A stretch of 7,485 nt of DNA from Pseudomonadota bacterium (GTDB lineage: Bacteria; Myxococcota; Polyangia; Polyangiales; Polyangiaceae), in the NCBI GenBank assembly GCA_023419055.1, contig JAEZYO010000254.1, forward strand, positions 1 through 7,485, written 5' to 3'. This document shows, in pieces, positions 1-6,286 of this stretch (within the stretch, counting starts at the first letter, position 1; each line of letters starts with the position of its first letter). The translations under genes and the position numbers were made by a program. The notes beneath the pieces are model-generated. The model saw nothing but the letters and a program-made list of their open reading frames with translations. It did not search any database and was not told where the DNA came from.

Positions 1-1
1 G

Positions 2-34
2 GTGAGCGAGGCTCCTCGAGTGTGAGCGAGGCTC
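2..34. repeat. Two-copy direct repeat at left edge, 20-bp period
   Basis: The 13-base unit GTGAGCGAGGCTC occurs at 2-14 and again at 22-34. Each unit contains the small inverted repeat GAGC-GAG-GCTC, and CCTCG at 14-18 can also pair with CGAGG at 27-31. It lies just downstream of the stop codon of the alcohol dehydrogenase gene (minus strand). It could be the edge of a longer tandem array outside the window, or the start of a weak terminator structure. No T-tract is visible in the 38 bases available, so a terminator call is not supported. Confidence 0.5.
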
Positions 35-38
35 GCGG

Positions 39-1022
39 TCAGATCGTGACGACGGCCGAGCCTTCGAAGCGGCCGTGGCGGAGGTCGTCGAGGGCTCGCT
101 CGAGCTCGGCGAGCGGATAGGTCGTGACGCGAGTCTGGATGGGGATGCGCGGAGCGAGCTCGAGGAACTCGAGACCGTCGTTGCGGGTGAGGTTCGCGAC
201 CGAGCGTACGGAGCGCTCGTTCCACAGGAGCTCGTATGGAAACGCGGGGATGTCGCTCATGTGGATGCCGGCGCACACCACGGTTCCGCCGCGATCGCTC
301 GCTGCGAGCGCGCGAGGCACGAGGGTGCCCGCGGCCGCGAAGATGATGGCCGCGTCGAGCGGCTCGGGGGGAAGCTCGTCGGAGCCGCCCGCCCACTCCG
401 CGCCCAGGCTGCGCGCGAACGCCTGACCCGCTCGATCTCCAGGGCGGGTGAAGGCGAACACGCGCCGGCTCTGGTAACGCGCGACTTGCGCCACGATGTG
501 CGCCGAAGAACCGAAGCCGTAGAGCCCGACGCGCTCCGCGTCTCCGGTGAAGGAGAGCGCGCGATAGCCGATCAGACCCGCGCAGAGCAGCGGCGCTGCC
601 TGGATGTCCGGGAAGGAGCCGGGCAGCGGCAGAGCGAATTGGGCCTGCACCGCCGCGTACTCGGCGTACCCGCCGTCACGTTGATAACCCGTGAAGGTAG
701 CGTCGTGACACAGGTTCTCACGACCCGTGCGGCAGAACTTGCAGTCGCCGCACGCGCGCCCGAGCCAGGGGATGCCTACCCTTTGCCCGGAGACGTACCC
801 TTCGACGCGCTCACCCACTTCCTCCACCGTCCCGACGATCTGGTGACCGAGGACGAGCGGCAGCTTGGGGTCGGCGAGCTCACCGTCGAGGACATGAAGG
901 TCGGTGCGGCACACCGCGCAGCAGCGCACCCGAACGAGGATCTCGTCGCTCGCGATGCGAGGTCGCGGGATTCGCGTGGCCTTGAGCGGTCGCTTCGCTG
1001 CTTCTAGCAGCATCGCGCGCAT
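39..1022 (-). CDS. Zinc-dependent alcohol dehydrogenase (MDR superfamily, AdhA-like)
   Basis: This is a medium-chain dehydrogenase/reductase, expected to oxidise alcohols or reduce aldehydes with NAD(P) and zinc in the cytoplasm. Numbered from the ATG at 1022 (327 aa), the protein shows the catalytic zinc ligands Cys38 (CRTDLH), His60 (GHQIVG) and Cys147 (LLCAG), four structural zinc cysteines at 91, 94, 97 and 105, and a nucleotide-binding loop GFGSSAH at 169-175. The GFGSSAH loop and the phrase AGIHMSDIP match the zinc-binding alcohol dehydrogenase family known as TIGR02822 (M. tuberculosis AdhA type). GHQ replaces the common GHE. The frame is open to an ATG at 1079, but family members start near residue 20 of that version. 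A TTG at 1034 is also attractive, because GAGAGGGAG lies 6 bases upstream of it. The gene follows the TetR gene on the same strand, so it is probably co-transcribed and repressor-controlled. The physiological substrate cannot be told. Confidence 0.93.
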   Translation of the reverse strand: MRAMLLEAAKRPLKATRIPRPRIASDEILVRVRCCAVCRTDLHVLDGELADPKLPLVLGHQIVGTVEEVGERVEGYVSGQRVGIPWLGRACGDCKFCRTGRENLCHDATFTGYQRDGGYAEYAAVQAQFALPLPGSFPDIQAAPLLCAGLIGYRALSFTGDAERVGLYGFGSSAHIVAQVARYQSRRVFAFTRPGDRAGQAFARSLGAEWAGGSDELPPEPLDAAIIFAAAGTLVPRALAASDRGGTVVCAGIHMSDIPAFPYELLWNERSVRSVANLTRNDGLEFLELAPRIPIQTRVTTYPLAELERALDDLRHGRFEGSAVVTI

Positions 1023-1033
1023 GGATTCGGACA

Positions 1034-1049
1034 ACCGAAGCTCCCTCTC
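1034..1049 (-). promoter_or_regulatory. Candidate ribosome binding site and TTG start of the dehydrogenase gene
   Basis: Read on the minus strand, GAGAGGGAG (1049-1041) is followed after six bases by TTG (1034-1032), in frame with the dehydrogenase. The next in-frame ATG (1022) is 18 bases from this purine tract, too far for normal Shine-Dalgarno spacing. This favours a TTG start, which would add four residues (MSES) before the first ATG. The choice between TTG at 1034 and ATG at 1022 does not alter any functional motif. Confidence 0.4.
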
Positions 1050-1103
1050 GCCGTCTCTTTCGAAACCGCGAGAAACCATTATGCGGCAAGGACCGGGGGG
1101 GTC

Positions 1104-1670
1104 TCAACCCTCGGCCGCGACGGCCAGGAGGTCGAGGGCATAGGCCCCCGCCCGATCCGGCCCGGCGCGCAACGCTCGCGGCAAGAGTGCCCCACACCAC
1201 GCCCGCAGGATCAACGCCTCGGTGAGCGCGCGTCGCGTCTCGGGCTCCATCGGCCGCACCGCGCCGCGCTCGATGGCCTCACCCATCCATTCGAGCAGTT
1301 GCGCGCGATCGAGCGCGACGAGCCGCTCGAAGCGTTCACGCAGGCTCGGGTCGGATTCAATCAGCGAAAAGATTTCACGCGCCAGAAACTCGTAACGGCC
1401 GAGCAAGGCGGCGCGCCGCTCGAGCCAAGCGACGAGGAGGAAGATCGGCGGGCCCTCGTCATGCTCCACGCCGCGCAGGCTCGCCTCGTCGCAGAACTGC
1501 GCGAACAAGCCGCGTACGATCGAGGCTTTGTTTCGGAAGTGGTAATACAGGTTTCCCGGGCTCATCCGGAGCGCCTCGGCCACGTGATTGGTCGAAATCG
1601 TCGCGGACCCGTGCTGATTGAAGAGGCGAAGCGCCGCCTCGAGAATGCGCTGTTTCGTGGCCCGGGCCAT
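1104..1670 (-). CDS. TetR-family transcriptional repressor
   Basis: This is a one-component DNA-binding regulator of 188 aa from the ATG at 1670. The N-terminus (ATKQRILEAALRLFNQHG) is the usual first helix pair of TetR proteins. The helix-turn-helix follows, with TNHVAEALRMSPGNLYYHFRNK at about residues 27-48, the recognition helix being SPGNLYYHF. This SPGNLYYHFRNK version, followed by REIFSLIESDPSLRERF, resembles the TetR group with the PF13972-type C-terminal domain. The C-terminal half would bind an unknown ligand and dimerise. A GTG at 1691 would add seven residues. Neither start has a convincing ribosome binding site, and the ATG fits family N-termini better. It lies immediately upstream of the alcohol dehydrogenase on the same strand (81-base gap to ATG 1022) and diverges from the HelD-like gene. 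A palindrome 38-53 bases upstream of its start suggests autoregulation. The target set and inducer are unknown. Confidence 0.93.
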   Translation of the reverse strand: MARATKQRILEAALRLFNQHGSATISTNHVAEALRMSPGNLYYHFRNKASIVRGLFAQFCDEASLRGVEHDEGPPIFLLVAWLERRAALLGRYEFLAREIFSLIESDPSLRERFERLVALDRAQLLEWMGEAIERGAVRPMEPETRRALTEALILRAWCGALLPRALRAGPDRAGAYALDLLAVAAEG

Positions 1671-1707
1671 GCAGCCCGGATTGTCACTCACCCCGACCCC
1701 GACGAGC

Positions 1708-1734
1708 TAGAGCAAATGCTCTAAATGCGCTCTA
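1708..1734. promoter_or_regulatory. Candidate TetR operator: 16-bp palindrome plus third half-site
   Basis: TAGAGCA-AA-TGCTCTA (1708-1723) is a perfect inverted repeat of 7-bp arms with a 2-base centre. A third half-site, GCTCTA at 1729-1734, repeats the right arm 11 bases further on, about one helical turn away, in the parallel context AAATGCTCTA versus AAATGCGCTCTA. The site lies in the 116-base divergent region, 38 bases upstream of the TetR ATG and 64 bases upstream of the HelD-like ATG, the classical position for an autoregulatory TetR operator. It is relatively AT-rich against its GC-rich surroundings. Binding by the adjacent repressor is inferred from position and symmetry only. I could not place convincing -35/-10 elements. 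Confidence 0.65.
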
Positions 1735-1786
1735 ACCAGCGACAGACCCTGGCCCTCCGTGCTAGGCGTGATCCCCCTTTAGTTCA

Positions 1787-4228
1787 ATGCAGGTGCAAGA
1801 AACCCTCTCCACGGACCCCGAGCTCGACCGCATCGTCAGCGAGGAAGAGGCGTGTCTCGCGCGGGTGAAGGCCCACCTCGCCGCGCAGAGTCAGAAGCGC
1901 GTCGAGCCGCGACGCGACGCGGACTACGACGCTCGCTTGCTCGACCTCCGCGATCAAATCGCGGCCGCGCGCCTCGAGGACGTGCCTCCGCTCGTCCAGG
2001 AGATGGAGCGCCTGCAGATGCTCGCCAATCATCTGCGCGAGACCGAGGTCGTCCAGGTCGATCAGAGCACGCCTTACTTCGGCCGCATGGTGCTCGAAGA
2101 GGGCAACCGCCGTCGCGAAGTGTTGATCGGCCGCGCGACGTACCTCGACACGAAGTCGGCGATTCGCATCGTCGACTGGCGCGACGCGCCCGTGAGCCGC
2201 CTCTACTACCGCTACGAGGAGGGCGCCGACTACGACGAGGTGTTCGGCGAGCGCGAGGTGACGGGGACCGTGCTCACCCGCAGGAGCGTCTCGATCGTCG
2301 ACGGCACGCTGAGGCGCATCGGCGCCCCGCAGGGCACCTTCGTCCGCAACGTCGCCGGCGTGTGGCGCCGCATCGACACCGCTTCGGCGCACCTCACCGG
2401 CGGCGCCGGGACCGCGCTCCGGCCCGAGCAGCATCATCGGCCGGGCAAGCTCGGGACCGGCACCGAGGCGGGCGAGGACAAGCACCTCAAGGAAATTACG
2501 GCGCTCATCGACGCGCGCCAGTTCGACCTGATCACGCGAGCGGACTCCGGGCTCGTCGTAATTCAGGGCGGCGCGGGCAGCGGCAAGACGACCATCGGCT
2601 TGCATCGGCTCGCGTACCTCGCCTTCCGGGACGCGCGGCGGTTCCGACCCGATCGTATGCTGGTCGTCGTCTTCAACGACGCCCTCGTGCGCTACATCTC
2701 GCAGGTCTTGCCTCAGCTTGGGGTGAGCGGCGTGGCGGTGCGAAGCTACATCGACTGGTCTCGGCGCATGCGCGAGACGCTCTACCCGCGTCTGCCGGGC
2801 GATTACCGCGAAGATACGCCGAGCGTCGTGACGCGCCTGAAGAAGCATCCGGCGATGCTCCGCGTCGTCGACGCGTACGTGAAGAAGCTCGCGTCCGGGA
2901 TAGAAGCCGATCTCGAGCGCGCTCTCGCCGCCGAGGGCGAGCGCGGACAGAGCATCCTCGCCGCCTGGAAGAAGGGCGAGAATCGGCCGCTAGGTCACCG
3001 GCTGCACGCGCTCACCACGCTCGCCGAAGGCGCCGAGGGCCGGGAGCTCACCACCAACGGCCGCGTGGCGCTGACGAGCCTGGCCAAGAGCGGCCTCCGT
3101 CGCGCGCGCGACGTCGTGGGCGCCTGGGCGGACCTGCTGTCGGACCGCGCCGCGCTCGGCGCCTGGTTCGACGCGTTCGCGCCGGGCGACTTCACGCCGG
3201 GAGCCCTCGATCGCGTGCACTCCTACTCGGTCGCGCACTGCCACGAAGTGGTGGCCGAGTTCGAGCGCAAGCTGACCGACGACGCGCCCCGCACGAGCCG
3301 CCGCAAGTCGGCGGAAGAGCGGGAAGAGGAGCGCCAGGAAGAGGAAGACGCGGACGCGCGGGATCACGCTCCGCGAGCCGGCATCGACGGCCGCGAGATC
3401 AACGAGAGCGCCGCGCTCGACGTCGAGGACGACACGCTCATCCTGCTCTTGCATCAGAAGCTGCGCGGTCCGCTGACCCGCGGCGCGGGCAAGGACCCGA
3501 TCGTCTACGAGCACGTCCTCATCGACGAGGCGCAGGACTACAGCCCGGTCGAGCTCTCGGTCATCTTCGACACCGTCAGCAAGGCCAAGAGCATCACCCT
3601 CGCCGGTGACGTCCAGCAGCGGCTCTTGCTTGACAACGGCTTCTCCGACTGGGACACCGTGCTCGGCGAGCTCGGCATGGATCACGTGGAGATCGAGCCG
3701 CTCAAGCTGAGCTACCGCTCGACCCACGAGATCGTCACCTTCGCGCGGAAGGTGCTCGGTCCCCTCGCCTCGGCTGACGAACCCGTCGCGCCGCGGCGCG
3801 GCGCGCCCGTCGAGCTCTTCGAGTTCGGCCACGCGGGCGACGCCGTCGCGCACCTCTCGGAAGCCTTGCGTGAGCTCATGCAAGTCGAGCCGAGCGCCTC
3901 GGTCGCCGTGATCGCGCGCTTCCCCGAGCAGGCCGACGCCTACTATCAGGGTCTCGTGCGAGCCGAGGTGCCGTACCTCCGTCGCGTCGCCGATCAGGAC
4001 TTCTCCTTCAAGGCGGGCATCGACGTCACCGACGTACGCCAGGTGAAAGGCCTGGAGTTCGACTACGTGGTGCTCGTGGACGTCTCCGAGAGCGCCTACC
4101 CCGTCGATGACGAGGCGCGTCACCTTCTGCACATCGGCGCGACCCGCGCGGCGCACCAGCTCTGGGTCCTCACCGCCGGCAAGCCGAGCGCCCTGCTCCC
4201 GCAGGATTTGCTGGAAAACGCGCTGTGA
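1787..4228 (+). CDS. HelD-like superfamily I ATPase (UvrD-like, RNA polymerase recycling type)
   Basis: An 813-aa protein with a complete superfamily I helicase core: Walker A GGAGSGKT (261-268), Walker B LIDEAQD (578-584), motif III AGDVQQR (606-612), motif IV SYRS (642-645), motif V VKGLEFD (753-759) and motif VI GATRA (784-788). The N-terminus (about 10-90) is charged and helical, consistent with the coiled coil that HelD proteins insert into the RNA polymerase secondary channel. It is followed by PYFGRM and DWRDAPVSRLYY, which match the N-terminal domain of HelD. HelD uses ATP to strip stalled RNA polymerase from nucleic acid and recycle it. The long segment between Walker A and B (about 320-545) corresponds to the HelD clamp-arm insertion and contains a highly charged stretch at 503-526. 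The ATG at 1787 is the first start after an in-frame TGA at 1769, and no ribosome binding site is seen. The stop overlaps the next gene. A DNA-helicase role (helicase IV-like) remains possible. Confidence 0.88.
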   Translation: MQVQETLSTDPELDRIVSEEEACLARVKAHLAAQSQKRVEPRRDADYDARLLDLRDQIAAARLEDVPPLVQEMERLQMLANHLRETEVVQVDQSTPYFGRMVLEEGNRRREVLIGRATYLDTKSAIRIVDWRDAPVSRLYYRYEEGADYDEVFGEREVTGTVLTRRSVSIVDGTLRRIGAPQGTFVRNVAGVWRRIDTASAHLTGGAGTALRPEQHHRPGKLGTGTEAGEDKHLKEITALIDARQFDLITRADSGLVVIQGGAGSGKTTIGLHRLAYLAFRDARRFRPDRMLVVVFNDALVRYISQVLPQLGVSGVAVRSYIDWSRRMRETLYPRLPGDYREDTPSVVTRLKKHPAMLRVVDAYVKKLASGIEADLERALAAEGERGQSILAAWKKGENRPLGHRLHALTTLAEGAEGRELTTNGRVALTSLAKSGLRRARDVVGAWADLLSDRAALGAWFDAFAPGDFTPGALDRVHSYSVAHCHEVVAEFERKLTDDAPRTSRRKSAEEREEERQEEEDADARDHAPRAGIDGREINESAALDVEDDTLILLLHQKLRGPLTRGAGKDPIVYEHVLIDEAQDYSPVELSVIFDTVSKAKSITLAGDVQQRLLLDNGFSDWDTVLGELGMDHVEIEPLKLSYRSTHEIVTFARKVLGPLASADEPVAPRRGAPVELFEFGHAGDAVAHLSEALRELMQVEPSASVAVIARFPEQADAYYQGLVRAEVPYLRRVADQDFSFKAGIDVTDVRQVKGLEFDYVVLVDVSESAYPVDDEARHLLHIGATRAAHQLWVLTAGKPSALLPQDLLENAL

Positions 4229-5178
4229 CCCGCTTCACGCTGGGCTTCGGTCTGCTCGTTCTCTGCTCCTGCGCCGGGCAAAAGGAGACGCCCATCGGGT
4301 TCACGCGCGTGCCCGACGCACCACCGGCCGAGGACCTCGCGCCGCGCGCGAAGCCGAAACCCGTGCCACCTCCCGACGACATCGTCGAGCGCTCGGCGTT
4401 GCCGCTCCGCGGCTTGCGCCTCGCCGACAACACCTCGCTCGACCGGCGTCGCCTGTTCGACGAGCTCTCGCGCTACGACGCCGTTTGCGTCGGGGAAGCG
4501 CACGACGACCCTCACCATCACTTCGCGGAGCTCGTCACGCTCGAGGAGCTCGAGCGCCGCGCGCGGCACTCTGGGGAGGCGCTGGGCGTCGGACTGGAGA
4601 TGTTCCAGGCGCCGTATCAGCGCTACCTCGACGCTTTCTCACGAGGTCGCCTCGACGAAGCGGACCTCCTGGAAAAGTCCGAGTACGAGGAGCGCTGGGG
4701 CTTTCCGTTCGTGTACTACCGCCCGCTGCTCGAGACCGCCCGCTCCGCGGGGCTCCCGGTTCTGGCCTTGAACGCGCGCCGCGAGCTGACTCGCGAGATC
4801 GCGCAGCGCGGGCTCGCTCTGCCGCCGGAGTTCGAACGCGAGCTCCCCGCGCTCGAGCTCTACGACGCGCATCACCGTGCGTTGTTCGACGAGCTCATGG
4901 CGGGACACCCGAAGGGCCACGGCAGCCCCGACCACCTCTACGCCGCGCAGGTGGTCTGGGACGAGACCATGGCCGCCCGCGCGAGCGAGTTCTTGGTCGG
5001 GTTCCGCCCGGTTCGAAAGCTCCTCATCATCGCCGGCGCGGCTCACTGCGCCGATCCGGCGATCCCCGAGCGCATCGAGCGCCGTACCGGGCTCAAGGTC
5101 GCGAGCGTGCGCCTGAGCGTCGGCGCGCCCGAAGACACCCGCTTCTACGACTACGCGCTCGTGCTCGAGCGCGAGTGA
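4225..5178 (+). CDS. ChaN/TIKI-family lipoprotein (haem-binding uptake type)
   Basis: A 317-aa predicted lipoprotein. Residues 1-16 are a short signal with hydrophobic core LGFGLLVL and lipobox LCSC, with lipidation expected at Cys16. A proline-rich tether runs to about residue 52. The ChaN-like domain (PF04187 type) follows: GEAHDDPHHH (90-99), GLEMF (123-127), the helical segment with YLDAFSRGRL, NARRE (183-187), WDETMA (245-250) and AGAAHC (270-275). The GE-x-H and G-x-x-H motifs are the hallmark of the wider ChaN/TIKI/EreA-like fold. C. jejuni ChaN binds haem, whereas TIKI relatives are metalloproteases, so the activity is uncertain. Alanine after Cys16 argues for outer-membrane sorting under the E. 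coli rule. The GTG start lies inside the stop of the upstream ATPase gene (GTGA overlap), with GGAAA 7 bases upstream, pointing to translational coupling. The gene ends 9 bases from a convergent gene. Confidence 0.87.
   Translation: MTRFTLGFGLLVLCSCAGQKETPIGFTRVPDAPPAEDLAPRAKPKPVPPPDDIVERSALPLRGLRLADNTSLDRRRLFDELSRYDAVCVGEAHDDPHHHFAELVTLEELERRARHSGEALGVGLEMFQAPYQRYLDAFSRGRLDEADLLEKSEYEERWGFPFVYYRPLLETARSAGLPVLALNARRELTREIAQRGLALPPEFERELPALELYDAHHRALFDELMAGHPKGHGSPDHLYAAQVVWDETMAARASEFLVGFRPVRKLLIIAGAAHCADPAIPERIERRTGLKVASVRLSVGAPEDTRFYDYALVLERE
5154..5173. other. Perfect 8-bp hairpin at the end of the ChaN-like gene
   Basis: CGCGCTCG (5154-5161) pairs perfectly with CGAGCGCG (5166-5173) across the four-base loop TGCT, ending just before the TGA stop of the lipoprotein gene. 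It sits at the junction of two convergent genes, where a terminator would be expected and no other candidate is visible. No T-tract follows on either strand, and CTCGAGCGCGAG-type sequence is common in coding DNA of this base composition. It is therefore only a weak candidate for a bidirectional transcription barrier. Confidence 0.3.
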
Positions 5179-5187
5179 CGTCGAGCC

Positions 5188-6039
5188 TCAGGTGCCGACG
5201 AGCGGCAGCTCGCGACGCTCGAGGTGCGAGCGGAAGGTGCGCATCCCGCGGTCGACGCCGACGATGTCTCCGCGCTCGAGCGGCTGCCAGACGTTTTCTC
5301 CGGAGAGCGGCTCGCTCGAGACGATGAAGTGATTCACCTGCCCGGTGTTGGAAGGGCCTTCGCACACGGATGACAGGTGAGCGCAGCGGTCGCGATCGGC
5401 GCAGCGCTTCTTGTACGTCGAGACGTAGAGCTCCTTGCCCCCGTGCGTCGCGACCAGCACCTCCCCGTCGGTCGCCATCAGGGTCAAGAGCGACTCTGCT
5501 CCGTCGCGATCGCAGAGCTCGCGCACGCGCTTCACCGTCGTCGCGAGCGCGGCCATCGCGCCATGGACGTCCGTAGAAGCCGAGCGCACGTTGTCGCCGC
5601 GCAGCGCCGTCAAGAACAGGTAAAACAGCACTTCACTGTCGGTGTCCCCGAGGATGAAGCGGCGTAGGGCGGGCGCCACCTCGGCGAGCAGCGAGGCGCG
5701 CCGCTCCTCGAAATTCGGGATGTCACCGTTGTGCGCGAACACCCAGCGCCCGTGCTGAAAGGGGTGGCAGTTGAACACGCTGTGCCCCCCTTGAGTCGCC
5801 TTGCGCACGTGCGCCAGCACCGTCTGCGACGAGACGACGCCGCTCAGCCGGTGGAACATCTTGTCGCCGAAGGCCGTGGTCGGGCTCCGCGTCAGGTGCG
5901 GCGCGCCGTCGACGTAGAAGGCGACCCCCCAGCCGTCGGGGTGGCCACTGCTCTGAACGCCCAGGGCATTCTCGGCCGCGAGCAGCGACCGGTGCACCTG
6001 ACTCTCGATGACGCTTCTGAACCCGAAAAGACGGCACAT
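5188..6039 (-). CDS. Class II glutamine amidotransferase (YafJ-like, Ntn hydrolase)
   Basis: A 283-aa enzyme of the GATase type 2 fold (PF13230-like). The start at 6039 is fixed by biology: it gives Met-Cys-Arg-Leu-Phe-Gly, and the Cys must be residue 2 so that methionine removal exposes the N-terminal nucleophile. The longer in-frame ATG at 6198 would bury it. Other family landmarks are HPDGWGVAFY (33-42), HVRKAT (77-82), CHPF (91-94), AHNGDI (102-107), GDTDSE (131-136) and SSEPLSGENVW (241-251). Such enzymes cleave the gamma-amide of glutamine or of gamma-glutamyl compounds. No synthase domain is fused, so the acceptor and substrate are unknown. EgtC and yeast Dug3 are relatives acting on gamma-glutamyl peptides. 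A three-cysteine cluster (Cys213, Cys219, Cys226) lies in a charged loop outside the usual motifs. The next gene upstream on the same strand, 247 bases away, is a gamma-glutamylcyclotransferase. No ribosome binding site is evident. Confidence 0.93.
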   Translation of the reverse strand: MCRLFGFRSVIESQVHRSLLAAENALGVQSSGHPDGWGVAFYVDGAPHLTRSPTTAFGDKMFHRLSGVVSSQTVLAHVRKATQGGHSVFNCHPFQHGRWVFAHNGDIPNFEERRASLLAEVAPALRRFILGDTDSEVLFYLFLTALRGDNVRSASTDVHGAMAALATTVKRVRELCDRDGAESLLTLMATDGEVLVATHGGKELYVSTYKKRCADRDRCAHLSSVCEGPSNTGQVNHFIVSSEPLSGENVWQPLERGDIVGVDRGMRTFRSHLERRELPLVGT

Positions 6040-6286
6040 TGCTAGGAAAAACCAGAGCTCAGGATGCCATAAGTCGCCTTCCGTCGCACCTTCCTCGCGC
6101 GAAATCGCCGGGATTTCAGGGGCATCGCTCGCCCTTGCCCGCGCTCGAGCAGGACGCCGGAACGAAACAGACGGAGCAGTCGCTCGATCTTGGTTCACGA
6201 GGCGTGTCGATTTTTCGATCGATTTGCCGCGCGGAACCCATCAAAGCTCGTGCCTACGAGCTCCCGATCCGAGAACCGGCGCGCGC
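6040..6286. other. Intergenic region between cyclotransferase and amidotransferase genes
   Basis: This 247-base gap separates two minus-strand genes and should hold the amidotransferase promoter or 5' leader. It contains an inverted repeat GAAATC-GCCGG-GATTTC at 6101-6117, 62-78 bases upstream of the amidotransferase start. It also has an AT-richer patch at 6207-6225 with the repeated word TCGATTT (6207-6213 and 6219-6225) and the palindrome TCGATCGA (6215-6222). I see no convincing -35/-10 pair, no small gene and no T-tract terminator. Open frames here are extensions of shadow frames. Confidence 0.5.
6101..6117. repeat. Inverted repeat upstream of the amidotransferase gene
   Basis: GAAATC (6101-6106) and GATTTC (6112-6117) are perfect complements around a GCCGG spacer. 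The arms are AT-rich in a GC-rich context and lie within 80 bases of the amidotransferase start, a reasonable position for a regulator site. No partner regulator is identified. Six-base arms can arise by chance. Confidence 0.35.

Noticed and set aside
75..1007. A 310-codon plus-strand open frame opposite the alcohol dehydrogenase
   Set aside because: The minus-strand frame carries every zinc and nucleotide-binding motif; the plus-strand product has none.
1091..1103. GACC-GGGGG-GGTC hairpin with a seven-G run near the end of the TetR gene
   Set aside because: Only a four-base stem and no T-tract. It lies between two genes likely to be co-transcribed, so a terminator call is not supported.
1852..3609. 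A 585-codon plus-strand open frame inside the HelD-like gene
   Set aside because: It is extremely Arg/Ala/Gly-rich with no recognisable motif and lies in another frame of a gene with all helicase motifs. It is a base-composition shadow.
1784..4156. Long minus-strand open frames (1784-2848 and 2990-4156) opposite the HelD-like gene
   Set aside because: Their translations are His/Val/Arg/Ala-rich without domain motifs, as expected for the antisense of GC-rich coding DNA.
4107..5327. A 406-codon plus-strand frame spanning the ATPase-lipoprotein-amidotransferase junctions
   Set aside because: Arg-rich composition, no motifs, and it crosses three well-supported genes in a different frame.
6040..6198. 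N-terminal extension of the amidotransferase to the ATG at 6198
   Set aside because: It would place 53 residues before the catalytic cysteine. Class II amidotransferases need Cys at residue 2 unless a propeptide is processed, and the extension is low-complexity (RARARA).
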